Shown in pieces: positions 1 through 7,114 of a stretch of 10,490 bases of DNA. Source of the stretch: Ignavibacteriales bacterium (GTDB taxonomy: Bacteria; Bacteroidota; Ignavibacteria; Ignavibacteriales; Melioribacteraceae); the NCBI GenBank assembly GCA_007280825.1, contig QYQI01000120.1:1-10490 (forward strand). The letters run 5' to 3'. The stretch's first letter is position 1. Each line of letters begins with the position of its first letter. The notes under the pieces are model-generated. The model saw nothing but the letters and a program-made list of their open reading frames with translations, searched no databases and was not told the origin of the DNA. A program made the position numbers and the translations under genes.

Positions 1-31
1 CTCGTGGGCTCGGAGATGAGTATAAGAGACA
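1..31. other. Untrimmed Nextera sequencing adapter (assembly artefact)
   Basis: Bases 1-31 match the read-2 side Nextera transposase adapter, ending in the 19-base Tn5 mosaic end (AGATGTGTATAAGAGACAG). The window has AGATGAGTATAAGAGACAA at 14-32: one internal mismatch at base 19, and a last base at 32 that already belongs to the insert or is an error. A match of this length to a synthetic oligonucleotide is not expected in a genome. The contig therefore begins with library adapter, and genomic sequence starts at about 32. This also warns that the next hundred or so bases may rest on very few reads. Confidence 0.95.
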
Positions 32-32
32 A

Positions 33-95
33 AATAAAAAGTTTGATGAAGAAGAATATGGACGTGCAAAAGAAAAAGAGTTTCGACCAATATAA
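33..95 (+). pseudogene. Upstream piece of the DNA methyltransferase frame, ended by in-frame TAA
   Basis: Bases 33-92 read NKKFDEEEYGRAKEKEFRPI in the same frame as the methyltransferase that resumes at 96, and TAA at 93-95 separates the two. From memory of this methylase family, a YGRA...(Y/F)xPL segment followed by a helical stretch and a WF...IR.EL motif sits just before the part seen downstream. The residues on both sides of the stop therefore look like one continuous protein, and no frameshift is needed to join them. Either the gene carries a nonsense mutation or one base is wrong in this low-quality contig end. The catalytic N-terminus (SAM-binding FxGxG motif) would lie to the left of the contig. 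Confidence 0.6.
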
Positions 96-101
96 AAAAA
101 A

Positions 102-935
102 TTGATCAAAGAATTTGGAATTAAGTTAAAACAAGAATCATCAGAGAATTTTTTAGACAAATGGTTTCTGCAACATATAAGAACCGAGATTGATTTTGTA
201 TTTGAAATGATAAAAAAGATAAAAAATTCTAACACAAAAAAAATCGTAAGCATAATTCTCAGCCGCACAATTCGCTCTTGCCGTGCAACTACTCATTCGG
301 ATTTGGCAACACTTCTCGAACCGATCACAGAAACATATTATTGTTCAAAACACGGGAAGATTTGTAAACCTTTATTCTCTATTTTGAGTTGGTGGGAAAG
401 ATATTCAAAAGATACTTTGAAACGTTTAGCGGAATTTAATTCCTTAAGAACTGAAACTTACCAGCACTGTTTTACAGGTGATAGCCGTACAATAGATTTG
501 TTCTCTGTTATTGAAAAAGTAAATCCGAATTTTGTAAAACAGTTTAAGAAAGAAAAGATTAATGGAATATTTTCGAGTCCACCTTATGTTGGTTTGATTG
601 ATTATCACGAACAACATGCTTACGCTTATGATTTATTTGGTATGGAAAGGAAAGACAAATTAGAAATAGGTCCTTTATCTAACGGACAAGGACGTGAAGC
701 AAAGGAATCTTATATCGAAGGAATTGCAGCAGTTCTGAATAACTGTAGAAGATTTTTTGTTGATGATTATAATGTATTGTTAGTCGCTAATGATAAATAT
801 AATATGTACCCAACAATTGCAGAAAAAGCTGGAATGAAGATTGTTCAACAATTCAAAAGACCGGTTTTAAATAGAACGGAGAAAGATAAAAGAGCTTATT
901 CAGAAAGTATTTTTCATTTAAAAAGGGAAGAATAA
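102..935 (+). CDS. Type II DNA methyltransferase, C-terminal part (SPPY class)
   Basis: This is the 3' part of a modification methylase that transfers a methyl group from SAM to an exocyclic amine in its recognition site. The catalytic motif IV is SPPY at residues 159-162, inside IFSSPPYVGLIDYHEQHAY. The SPPY form is typical of N4-cytosine methylases, although some N6-adenine enzymes also use it. Other family landmarks are RATTH (61-65), a Cys/His cluster YYCSKHGKIC (C81, H84, C88) and FTGDSR (124-129). No FxGxG SAM-binding motif is present; in this family it lies further upstream, so the protein is incomplete. The TTG at 102 is only the first possible start after the in-frame TAA at 93-95, has no clear ribosome site, and is probably not a true start. 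The stop lies one base before the cognate endonuclease gene. Confidence 0.85.
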   Translation: MIKEFGIKLKQESSENFLDKWFLQHIRTEIDFVFEMIKKIKNSNTKKIVSIILSRTIRSCRATTHSDLATLLEPITETYYCSKHGKICKPLFSILSWWERYSKDTLKRLAEFNSLRTETYQHCFTGDSRTIDLFSVIEKVNPNFVKQFKKEKINGIFSSPPYVGLIDYHEQHAYAYDLFGMERKDKLEIGPLSNGQGREAKESYIEGIAAVLNNCRRFFVDDYNVLLVANDKYNMYPTIAEKAGMKIVQQFKRPVLNRTEKDKRAYSESIFHLKREE

Positions 936-936
936 A

Positions 937-1716
937 ATGGCATTGAATGAAAAACAAAAAGTACTCGTAGAAAATACTCTAAAGACAACTTTGAGAAATA
1001 AGTTTGAGAATTACAATCCAGAGCCAGCGTCAATGCCTTTTCACACTAGATTACTTGGTAAGGATAGATTAGCATTATATCAGTTTATTCATTCTTTAAT
1101 TACAAATTTCGGTACAACAATCTTTGAGCCTGTAGCTGTTACTTTAGCTGCAACAAAATTCAAAGAAGCTAAATCTCATATTGTCGCTGGTACAAAAATA
1201 AGTGAAGATGCTCAATTTGAAATTCAAAAAATAATGGATGGATTAAATTCGGCAACAATTAAACCAAATAAAACAAAAGAAATTCAAACTATAAGAAAGG
1301 CTATTAAAAAAGGAAAAGAAAGAAATGTTAGTCCCACTAATGTTGATTTGTATTTGAAGAATCAAGATGATGAAATTTTTCTTTTTGATATTAAAACGGC
1401 AAAACCCAATATGGGTGGGTTTAAGGAATTTAAAAGAACGCTTCTTGAATGGGTTGGAGTAATTTTATTTGAGAATCCCACTGCCAAAGTCAATACATTG
1501 ATTGCAATTCCATATAATCCTTATGAGCCCAAACCATATACTCGGTGGACAATGGCTGGTATGTTGGATTTAGAAAATGAACTTAAAGTTGGAAAAGAAT
1601 TTTGGGATTTTGTTGGCGGTGAAGGAGCTTATGAAGATTTACTAAAGTGTTTTGAAAAAGTTGGAATTGACATGAGGGAAGAAATTGATAAATATTTTTC
1701 AAGATTTAATAGATGA
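937..1716 (+). CDS. Type II restriction endonuclease, TdeIII/MjaII-like family
   Basis: A 259-residue protein resembling the TdeIII/MjaII restriction endonuclease family, whose characterised members are reported to recognise GGNCC. The N-terminal block MPFHTRLLGKDR (33-44), followed by an FxxSLxTxFGTxIFEPVA-like stretch (50-67), is the family signature as I recall it. A PD-(D/E)XK-type core is visible: D137 in NVDLYL, then D151-I-K153 in FLFDIKTAKP. The ATG at 937 is preceded by a good ribosome site, AAGGGAAG, at 923-930, and starts one base after the methyltransferase stop, so the two are co-transcribed and probably translationally coupled. Sampled lines of this gene run near 30% GC against about 43% in the lyase gene at 2198-3589, consistent with horizontal gain. 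The gene looks intact even though its methylase partner appears broken. Confidence 0.85.
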   Translation: MALNEKQKVLVENTLKTTLRNKFENYNPEPASMPFHTRLLGKDRLALYQFIHSLITNFGTTIFEPVAVTLAATKFKEAKSHIVAGTKISEDAQFEIQKIMDGLNSATIKPNKTKEIQTIRKAIKKGKERNVSPTNVDLYLKNQDDEIFLFDIKTAKPNMGGFKEFKRTLLEWVGVILFENPTAKVNTLIAIPYNPYEPKPYTRWTMAGMLDLENELKVGKEFWDFVGGEGAYEDLLKCFEKVGIDMREEIDKYFSRFNR

Positions 1717-1763
1717 TGAGTTGAGAACACAATTAATTATTTAATTTAATAAGAAGAAATATA

Positions 1764-2138
1764 ATGGCAGACAAAACAAAACTTCTCGAAACATTCCCTA
1801 ATCCAAATCCAGAAAGAGATTACACAATAATTCATATAGCACCGGAGTTTACATCGCTTTGCCCTAAGACCGGGCAGCCGGATTTTGCTACAATCATTTT
1901 AGAATACATACCGGATAAGATTTGTGTTGAGTTGAAAAGTTATAAATTCTATTTGCAATCTTTCCGAAACGACGGAATCTTTTTTGAAGCTGTTACCAAT
2001 AGAATTCTTGATGATCTTGTAAAAGTTTGCAGACCGAGATATATGAAGATCACTGCAAAGTTCAACACACGCGGCGGAATCTCATCGGAAATAATTGCAG
2101 AACAGAATAGAAAAAAATTGAAGAAAAAGTTTGTATGA
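1764..2138 (+). CDS. queF: NADPH-dependent 7-cyano-7-deazaguanine (preQ0) reductase
   Basis: QueF reduces the nitrile of preQ0 to the amine of preQ1, the NADPH-dependent step before insertion into tRNA during queuosine synthesis. The 124-residue protein is the short unimodular cytosolic form. The catalytic cysteine is C33 in EFTSLCPKTGQPDF, with the general acid/base D40. The QueF signature ELKSYKFYLQSFRNDG (57-71) binds NADPH, and E75 is the substrate-binding glutamate. The His usually before that Glu is Phe (IFFE); FFE/FYE variants are, as far as I recall, common in this clade. NTRGGISSE near the end matches the family C-terminus. It starts 47 bases after the restriction gene with only a weak purine-rich site (AAGAAG). 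No other queuosine gene or preQ1 riboswitch is visible nearby. Confidence 0.95.
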   Translation: MADKTKLLETFPNPNPERDYTIIHIAPEFTSLCPKTGQPDFATIILEYIPDKICVELKSYKFYLQSFRNDGIFFEAVTNRILDDLVKVCRPRYMKITAKFNTRGGISSEIIAEQNRKKLKKKFV

Positions 2139-2197
2139 CAAATGATTTGAAAACATGATAACATTTAACAAGTAACCATAAAAAAATTGGAGAAACA

Positions 2198-3589
2198 ATG
2201 TCTGCAAAAAAAATAATCAAAAGAAGCTGGGCTGAACCGTTCAAAATTAAAATGGTTGAGCCGATAAAAATGACAAACAAAGAACACCGAGAAAAATGTG
2301 CAAGGGAAGCCGGATATAATACTTTCTTACTAAAGAGCGAAGATGTTTACATTGATCTGCTAACCGACAGCGGTACAAATGCAATGAGCGATTACCAATG
2401 GGCGGGAATGATGCTTGGCGATGAAGCATACGCCGGAAGCAGAAACTTTTACAACTTATGGGATAACGTAAAAAAATATTATGGAATGCCTTACTTCGTT
2501 CCAACTCATCAGGGACGAGCCGCCGAACATATGATCTCAAAAATCTTGATAAAGCAAGGTGATTTTATTCCCGGCAATATGTATTTCACTACAACCCGTT
2601 TACATCAAGAACTTGCCGGCGCAACTTTTATTGATGTCATCATTGATGAAGCACACGATCCGCAGAACACACATCCGTTCAAAGGAAATATTGATCTGCA
2701 AAAACTTGAAGACTTGATCAAGAAAGTCGGTGCTAAAAAAATTCCTTATGTAAGTATGGCTGGACCGGTTAATATGGCAGGCGGTCAGCCGTTCTCAATG
2801 AAAAATTTGCGAGAGGTTTATAATCTAACAAAGAAGTACGGAGTAAAACTTTGGTTCGATGCAACACGTGCTACTGAGAATGCATACTTTATTAAGATGC
2901 GTGAAAAAGGTTACGCAAATAAAACGATAGCTGCAATCTTAAAAGAAATGTGTTCTTACTTTGACGGATTGTGGGTGAGCGCGAAAAAAGATTTAATGGT
3001 AAACATCGGCGGATTCCTTGCAACACGTAACAAAAAGTTTTACGAAGAAGCGCGCAACATGGTTGTAATTTATGAAGGACTTCATACATACGGCGGACTT
3101 GCCGGACGCGATATGGAAGCTATGGCTCGCGGTATTGAAGAGATGGTAATGTTCGATAATGTTAAAGCAAGAATTGGACAAGTTGAATATTGCGGTAAGC
3201 AGCTTGAGAAATATAACGTTCCTTTGGTTTATCCGTTCGGGGGACATGCAATATTTCTTGATGCAAAAAAATTCTTACCTCATCTTAAACAAGATTTATT
3301 TCCTGCTCAATCTCTTGTTTCTGAAATTTATGTTGATTCAGGTGTGCGCGGAATGGAACGCGGAATTGTTTCATCCGGAAGAGATCCGCTAACGGGCAAA
3401 CATCGTTATCCAAAACTTGAGTTGGTGCGTTTAACTTTCCCTAGACGAGTTTATACTCAAGCACATATTGATGTTATGGTTGAATCTGTTGCACAAGTAT
3501 TTGATGAGAGAAAAAAGATCAAAGGATTGAAGATGGTTTACGAACCGAAATATTTAAGATTCTTCCAAGCAAGATTTAATAAGCTGTAA
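2198..3589 (+). CDS. tpl: Tyrosine phenol-lyase (beta-tyrosinase), PLP-dependent
   Basis: This PLP enzyme of the tryptophanase/tyrosine phenol-lyase family splits L-tyrosine into phenol, pyruvate and ammonium. At 463 residues it aligns by eye without gaps to the Citrobacter freundii enzyme (456 aa) with an offset of +7. Conserved sites are Y78 (Tyr71), R107 in THQGR (Arg100), N192 (Asn185), D221 and R224 (Asp214, Arg217), the PLP lysine K264 in SAKKD (Lys257) and R411 (Arg404). The positions separating phenol-lyase from tryptophanase all follow phenol-lyase: T131 in YFTTTR (Thr124, Asp in tryptophanase), R388 in GMERG (Arg381, Ile in tryptophanase) and F455 in RFF (Phe448, His in tryptophanase). 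The position of Met288 is Leu here. A ribosome site GGAGA lies at 2189-2193, 4 bases before the ATG. A terminator follows the gene. Confidence 0.93.
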   Translation: MSAKKIIKRSWAEPFKIKMVEPIKMTNKEHREKCAREAGYNTFLLKSEDVYIDLLTDSGTNAMSDYQWAGMMLGDEAYAGSRNFYNLWDNVKKYYGMPYFVPTHQGRAAEHMISKILIKQGDFIPGNMYFTTTRLHQELAGATFIDVIIDEAHDPQNTHPFKGNIDLQKLEDLIKKVGAKKIPYVSMAGPVNMAGGQPFSMKNLREVYNLTKKYGVKLWFDATRATENAYFIKMREKGYANKTIAAILKEMCSYFDGLWVSAKKDLMVNIGGFLATRNKKFYEEARNMVVIYEGLHTYGGLAGRDMEAMARGIEEMVMFDNVKARIGQVEYCGKQLEKYNVPLVYPFGGHAIFLDAKKFLPHLKQDLFPAQSLVSEIYVDSGVRGMERGIVSSGRDPLTGKHRYPKLELVRLTFPRRVYTQAHIDVMVESVAQVFDERKKIKGLKMVYEPKYLRFFQARFNKL

Positions 3590-3591
3590 TT

Positions 3592-3599
3592 TATATTTG
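3592..3599 (+). promoter_or_regulatory. Possible Bacteroidota-type -7 element ahead of glnD
   Basis: TATATTTG at 3592-3599 fits the Bacteroidota -7 consensus TAnnTTTG exactly. No TTG or TTTG box is visible about 20 bases upstream, so this is a half-match in AT-rich DNA. If real, it would give glnD a leader of about 75 bases that includes both hairpins. Confidence 0.2.
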
Positions 3600-3636
3600 T
3601 CATGCTGATCTCGACTTTGTCTCAACTCAGAATGAC
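3599..3636. repeat. Imperfect inverted repeat, possible REP-like element
   Basis: The arms GTCATGCTGA (3599-3608) and TCAGAATGAC (3627-3636) pair at 9 of 10 positions around an 18-base loop. The arm type (GTCATtCTGAg...) resembles short palindromic intergenic repeats that recur in many bacterial genomes. Only one copy lies in this window, so the dispersed nature is inferred. It lies directly after the lyase stop codon. Confidence 0.5.
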
Positions 3637-3648
3637 CGAAACAATTAT

Positions 3649-3674
3649 GGGCGAGAGTGACTCGCCCAATTTTT
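3649..3674 (+). terminator. Rho-independent terminator after tyrosine phenol-lyase
   Basis: A perfect 7-bp GC-rich stem, GGGCGAG (3649-3655) with CTCGCCC (3661-3667), closes a 5-base loop AGTGA and is followed by AATTTTT (3668-3674). This is a textbook intrinsic terminator for the upstream gene. The T run ends 5 bases before the glnD ATG at 3680, so it also occupies the glnD translation-initiation region. Confidence 0.85.
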
Positions 3675-3679
3675 AAATT

Positions 3680-6235
3680 ATGGAACCACTTAAACTAAAA
3701 GAAATATTTTTTGAGGATCGGGATAGAATCTTCAACACTGAGAATCTTCTCAAAGATCCGTTTAAATTCTCCGTTAAGTGGAGTATACTTATTGAAGAAT
3801 ATATTCTAAAAGTATTGAAAGGAATAAAACTTAATTGTGCCGTTGCGTCAGTAGGAAGTTTTAGCAGACGCGAACTCTCTCCTTACTCCGATATAGATCT
3901 GATGTTCATTTTCGAAAAAGTAGATGGGAATGAAGGTGTAATAAATAATTGCATTACTATGCTTTGGGATGCCGGCATAGAGGTCTCCCATACAATTCGT
4001 GATTTTTCCGATATTCAAAAATTTCTTGATCAAGATCTGCATGCCTTCACACAATTTTTTGAAACGAGATATATCCTTGGTAATGAAAAACTTTACCACA
4101 AATGGAATAAAAAAATCTTTGATTCATTAACTGAAAAACACAAGAAGAAATTAATTTTCGATTTTTTTGAAGACATAAAACTTCGTTATTCTAAATACGG
4201 CGAATCGGCAAAAGTACTGGAACCTAATGTTAAATATACCGCAGGCGGTTTGCGCGATCTACAAGTTATTGAATGGATCTTCACATTAAAAAATAATTTG
4301 ATGCTCACCTCTCAAGAAGAAATTACGCAGACACAAAATTTCTTAAGCATTATTAAAGAAAATAAAATCCTTATACCCCGAGCAGTAACTCGATTGCAGG
4401 AAAGCTATCGTTTAATTCTTAATGCCCGCAATCATCTTCACTTGATAAGTAAATATAAAAATGACCGGCTCGAATTTATCTATCAAGAAAAAATTGCAAA
4501 CGTTCTAGGTTATTCCGGAGATGGCTGGCATGCTTACATGAGAAAATATTTCGATGCCGCGAACATCATAAAAAGATTTACCAGCACAATGATAAAACGT
4601 TTCAGCGAGGAATTTACATCACCGATCAGCGATTTCTTATTAATCCACCTTGATGATGATTTCTCCCTCAAGGGGAATGTCATTTATCAAACAAGTAAAA
4701 CTGAACTTTCGTTGTCTATAATTTTACGCGCGTTATATTATAGAGGATTATACGATGCACGCTTTGATGAACATCTCCGAACAAAAATTATTGAAGCAGT
4801 TATTGATCATGAAGAAACACAAATTTTAGAAGCAAGATCATCTGTTTTCTTCCGCGAGATTCTTAAACTTCCCCAAAATGTTGGAAAAACTTTAGCAACT
4901 ATGAATGAGCTTAGTGTTCTCGGTACATTCCTTCCTGAGTTTAAGGAATTGGTCGGGTATTTTCAGCCTGGAGTTTATCATTGTTATACCGCTGATGAAC
5001 ATACGATAATTGCTTTGTCCACACTTGAAATGCTTTCCGAAGAAACTTCATTACTTGGCAGATTATTTCAGGGTATAAAGAATAAAGATATTTTATATCT
5101 CGCAGTTCTTTTTCATGACATTGCTAAACCAATAAGTTTGTCCGGGCACGAGATCATAGGTGCTGAGATAGCAAATTCAATTATGGAGCGGCTCGGTTAC
5201 AGCTTTGAAGAAATTGAAACGGTTCAATTCTTAGTCCGCCATCATTTAACAATGGAACAAGTGGCATTCAGACGTAATCTTAATGATCCATCAACGTTAA
5301 ATAGTTTTGCGGAGTTCTTTCCTAATTCAGAATGGCTTGATCTTTTATATTTACTCACTTATGCAGATCTCTCGGCGGTATCACAAGTCGTTTGGACTCA
5401 ATGGAAGAGCGATCTTTTAAACGAGTTATACCGAAAAACGAAAACAATGCTGGATGATAGAATCAATGGTCAAGAGTTGCTTTCGTACAACTTAAAAGAT
5501 TTAATACAAAGTTCAGATGTTTATTCGGAAGAATCATTCAAAGATCATATTGAATCAATTAATGATATGAGTTATCTACAGCATTTTTCTACTGAAGAAA
5601 TCAACCGCCATATTGAAGAAATTGAAAAAGGATCGCCGGTTTCTGTTTTCTTTAAGGAGGAAAGCGGTTTTACGGTGGTAACTATAATTACACGCGATTC
5701 CGAAGCTCTGCTTTCACGAATGTGCGGTGCACTTTCAATTAATGATCTGAATATTCACGATGCAAAAATATTTACGCGTAAGGACGGAATTGTTATAGAT
5801 AGCTTTAATGTTTCAGATTTCAGAACTGGCAACATAGTTGATGAGGCGCGTTATCCAAAAATTACAAATGATCTTTATCTTGCCGTAGAGAATGAATTAC
5901 AAATCATAAAGGAGTTTAACAAAATAAAATCTAAGTGGTGGCGAATAGAGAATAAGCTTTTTAAGAGGAAAGGAAAGATCAAAATTGTTTTTGAGAAACA
6001 TGATAAGTATACAATCATAGATATTTATTCTCCAGATCGTATCGGGCTGCTTTATCAAATAACAAAAAAGATGAACGAACTCGGCCTCTCGATTTACTTC
6101 GCAAAAATTTCTACCAAGGCGGATGATGTTGTAGATTCATTTTACATTCTTGACCGCAATAGAAAAAAGATTTCTACCGATGTTTATCAATTAATAACTC
6201 ACGAATTAAATCAAACAATTGAAGAAATGTTATAG
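3680..6235 (+). CDS. glnD: [Protein-PII] uridylyltransferase / uridylyl-removing enzyme
   Basis: GlnD senses glutamine and adds or removes UMP on PII proteins, thereby controlling nitrogen assimilation in the cytosol. All domains are present in 851 residues (E. coli enzyme: 890). The nucleotidyltransferase motif is GSFSRRELSPYSDID (59-73), with metal-binding D71 and D73. A GlnD linker follows (LEPNVKYTAGGLRDLQ, 180-195). The HD hydrolase domain has H441 in ADEHT, H479-D480 in LFHDIAK, H490, H521-H522 and D562. Two C-terminal ACT domains, which bind glutamine, begin at about 664 and 777. The ATG at 3680 is the only usable start, since TAA lies in frame at 3674-3676. No Shine-Dalgarno site is visible there because the upstream terminator fills that space. 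No glnB, glnK or amtB is visible nearby; murI follows 8 bases later. Confidence 0.97.
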   Translation: MEPLKLKEIFFEDRDRIFNTENLLKDPFKFSVKWSILIEEYILKVLKGIKLNCAVASVGSFSRRELSPYSDIDLMFIFEKVDGNEGVINNCITMLWDAGIEVSHTIRDFSDIQKFLDQDLHAFTQFFETRYILGNEKLYHKWNKKIFDSLTEKHKKKLIFDFFEDIKLRYSKYGESAKVLEPNVKYTAGGLRDLQVIEWIFTLKNNLMLTSQEEITQTQNFLSIIKENKILIPRAVTRLQESYRLILNARNHLHLISKYKNDRLEFIYQEKIANVLGYSGDGWHAYMRKYFDAANIIKRFTSTMIKRFSEEFTSPISDFLLIHLDDDFSLKGNVIYQTSKTELSLSIILRALYYRGLYDARFDEHLRTKIIEAVIDHEETQILEARSSVFFREILKLPQNVGKTLATMNELSVLGTFLPEFKELVGYFQPGVYHCYTADEHTIIALSTLEMLSEETSLLGRLFQGIKNKDILYLAVLFHDIAKPISLSGHEIIGAEIANSIMERLGYSFEEIETVQFLVRHHLTMEQVAFRRNLNDPSTLNSFAEFFPNSEWLDLLYLLTYADLSAVSQVVWTQWKSDLLNELYRKTKTMLDDRINGQELLSYNLKDLIQSSDVYSEESFKDHIESINDMSYLQHFSTEEINRHIEEIEKGSPVSVFFKEESGFTVVTIITRDSEALLSRMCGALSINDLNIHDAKIFTRKDGIVIDSFNVSDFRTGNIVDEARYPKITNDLYLAVENELQIIKEFNKIKSKWWRIENKLFKRKGKIKIVFEKHDKYTIIDIYSPDRIGLLYQITKKMNELGLSIYFAKISTKADDVVDSFYILDRNRKKISTDVYQLITHELNQTIEEML

Positions 6236-6239
6236 GTGA
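6234..6239 (+). promoter_or_regulatory. Ribosome binding site that favours the murI TTG start
   Basis: AGGTGA at 6234-6239 is complementary to the 3' end of 16S rRNA. It ends 4 bases before TTG at 6244 but 13 bases before ATG at 6253. The spacing suits the TTG, and the site overlaps the glnD stop codon, which suggests coupled translation. Confidence 0.5.
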
Positions 6240-6243
6240 TAAA

Positions 6244-7071
6244 TTGAATTTCATGAATAAAACAAATCCGATTGGTTTTTTCGACTCAGGTATAGGCGGA
6301 TTAACTGTTGTTAGATCAGTCACACGAATAATGCCGAACGAAAACATTGTTTACTTTGGTGATACGGCACGCGTTCCGTATGGATCAAAATCTAACGATA
6401 CTGTTGTTGAGTATTCTCTTCAAGCGGCAAATTTTTTATTAAGGAAAAATATTAAACTGCTTGTTGTTGCCTGCAATACTGCATCTTCTGTTGCGCTTAA
6501 AGAATTAAGAAAATTTTTAATGATCCCTGTTATCGGAATGATAGAACCCGGTGCAAAGATGGCGCTTCAAGAATCCAGGAATGGAATAGTAGGGGTAATC
6601 GGAACACGTTCGACAATCAATAATAAAGCTTATGCGCATGAACTGAAGAAATTAAATCCAAAAGTAAAAGTTTATGAAAAAGCTTGTCCTTTATTTGTTC
6701 CGCTCGCAGAAGAAGGCTGGCTTGATCACAAAGTAACCGAGCTTGTTGCTAAGGAATATTTAGGAGAGTTTCACAAAAAGAAAATAGATAGTTTAATTCT
6801 TGGATGTACTCATTACCCGATTCTTTATGATGTAATTCAAAAAGTTGTTGGAAAAAATGTTAAGCTGATTGACTCCGGAACTCCGGCGGCAAGATTGGTT
6901 GAAGATTATTTGAATGGAAGACAACTTCGAAATCAGTCGGTGCATCAAGGACAAAGTGAATTTTATGTGAGCGATGTACCGGTAAAATTCCGGGAAGTAG
7001 CGGAAAGATTTCTTGGTAAGAAAATAACTCACTTGCACAAAGTCGAGTTGGATGAACTTACGAATGAGTGA
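6244..7071 (+). CDS. murI: Glutamate racemase
   Basis: MurI interconverts L- and D-glutamate with two cysteines and no cofactor, supplying D-Glu for peptidoglycan. Residues are numbered from TTG 6244. IGFFDSGIGGLTVV (10-23) carries the catalytic D14 and substrate-binding S15. VACNTASS (75-82) holds the first catalytic cysteine C77, and LGCTHYP (186-192) holds the second, C188, with H190. The fold is complete at 275 residues, close to the family norm. The start could be TTG 6244, favoured by the ribosome site, or ATG 6253, giving MNKTNPIGFFDSG, the more typical N-terminus. The gene is 8 bases downstream of glnD and therefore likely co-transcribed with it; both concern glutamate or nitrogen, though the pairing may be chance. 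It converges on the Nudix gene. Confidence 0.96.
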   Translation: MNFMNKTNPIGFFDSGIGGLTVVRSVTRIMPNENIVYFGDTARVPYGSKSNDTVVEYSLQAANFLLRKNIKLLVVACNTASSVALKELRKFLMIPVIGMIEPGAKMALQESRNGIVGVIGTRSTINNKAYAHELKKLNPKVKVYEKACPLFVPLAEEGWLDHKVTELVAKEYLGEFHKKKIDSLILGCTHYPILYDVIQKVVGKNVKLIDSGTPAARLVEDYLNGRQLRNQSVHQGQSEFYVSDVPVKFREVAERFLGKKITHLHKVELDELTNE

Positions 7072-7114
7072 AGAGTGTAGAACGAAGAGTATAAGATTTA
7101 TTACTCTACACTCT
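7072..7114. repeat. Inverted repeat between convergent murI and Nudix gene
   Basis: The arms AGAGTGTAGA (7072-7081) and TCTACACTCT (7105-7114) are a perfect 10-bp match around a 23-base spacer. The surroundings are built from related GAAGAGT/GTAGAG units. The left arm begins directly after the murI stop, and the right arm covers the last codons of the Nudix gene. The location suggests a bidirectional transcription end, but neither side has a proper T run, so terminator function is uncertain. Confidence 0.55.

Noticed and set aside
102..104. TTG at 102 as the true methyltransferase start
   Set aside because: No ribosome site is present, and family-like sequence continues in frame upstream of the TAA; the SAM-binding motif is also missing from the part downstream.
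1717..1763. preQ1 riboswitch upstream of queF
   Set aside because: The 47-base spacer is almost pure A/T, with no C-rich loop or stem that would fit a preQ1 aptamer.
1949..3247. Several antisense open frames of 65-97 codons opposite queF and tpl
   Set aside because: They lie wholly against strongly conserved plus-strand genes, have no recognisable domains and no ribosome sites. They are frame shadows.
2198..3589. Annotation as tryptophanase (tnaA)
   Set aside because: The three substrate-determining positions are T131, R388 and F455 as in phenol-lyase, not Asp, Ile and His as in tryptophanase. No tnaC-like leader is visible.
7072..7114. Strong bidirectional terminator for murI and the Nudix gene
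   Set aside because: The stem is perfect but only moderately GC-rich, the loop is 23 bases, and neither strand has a T run after the stem, so I list it only as a repeat.
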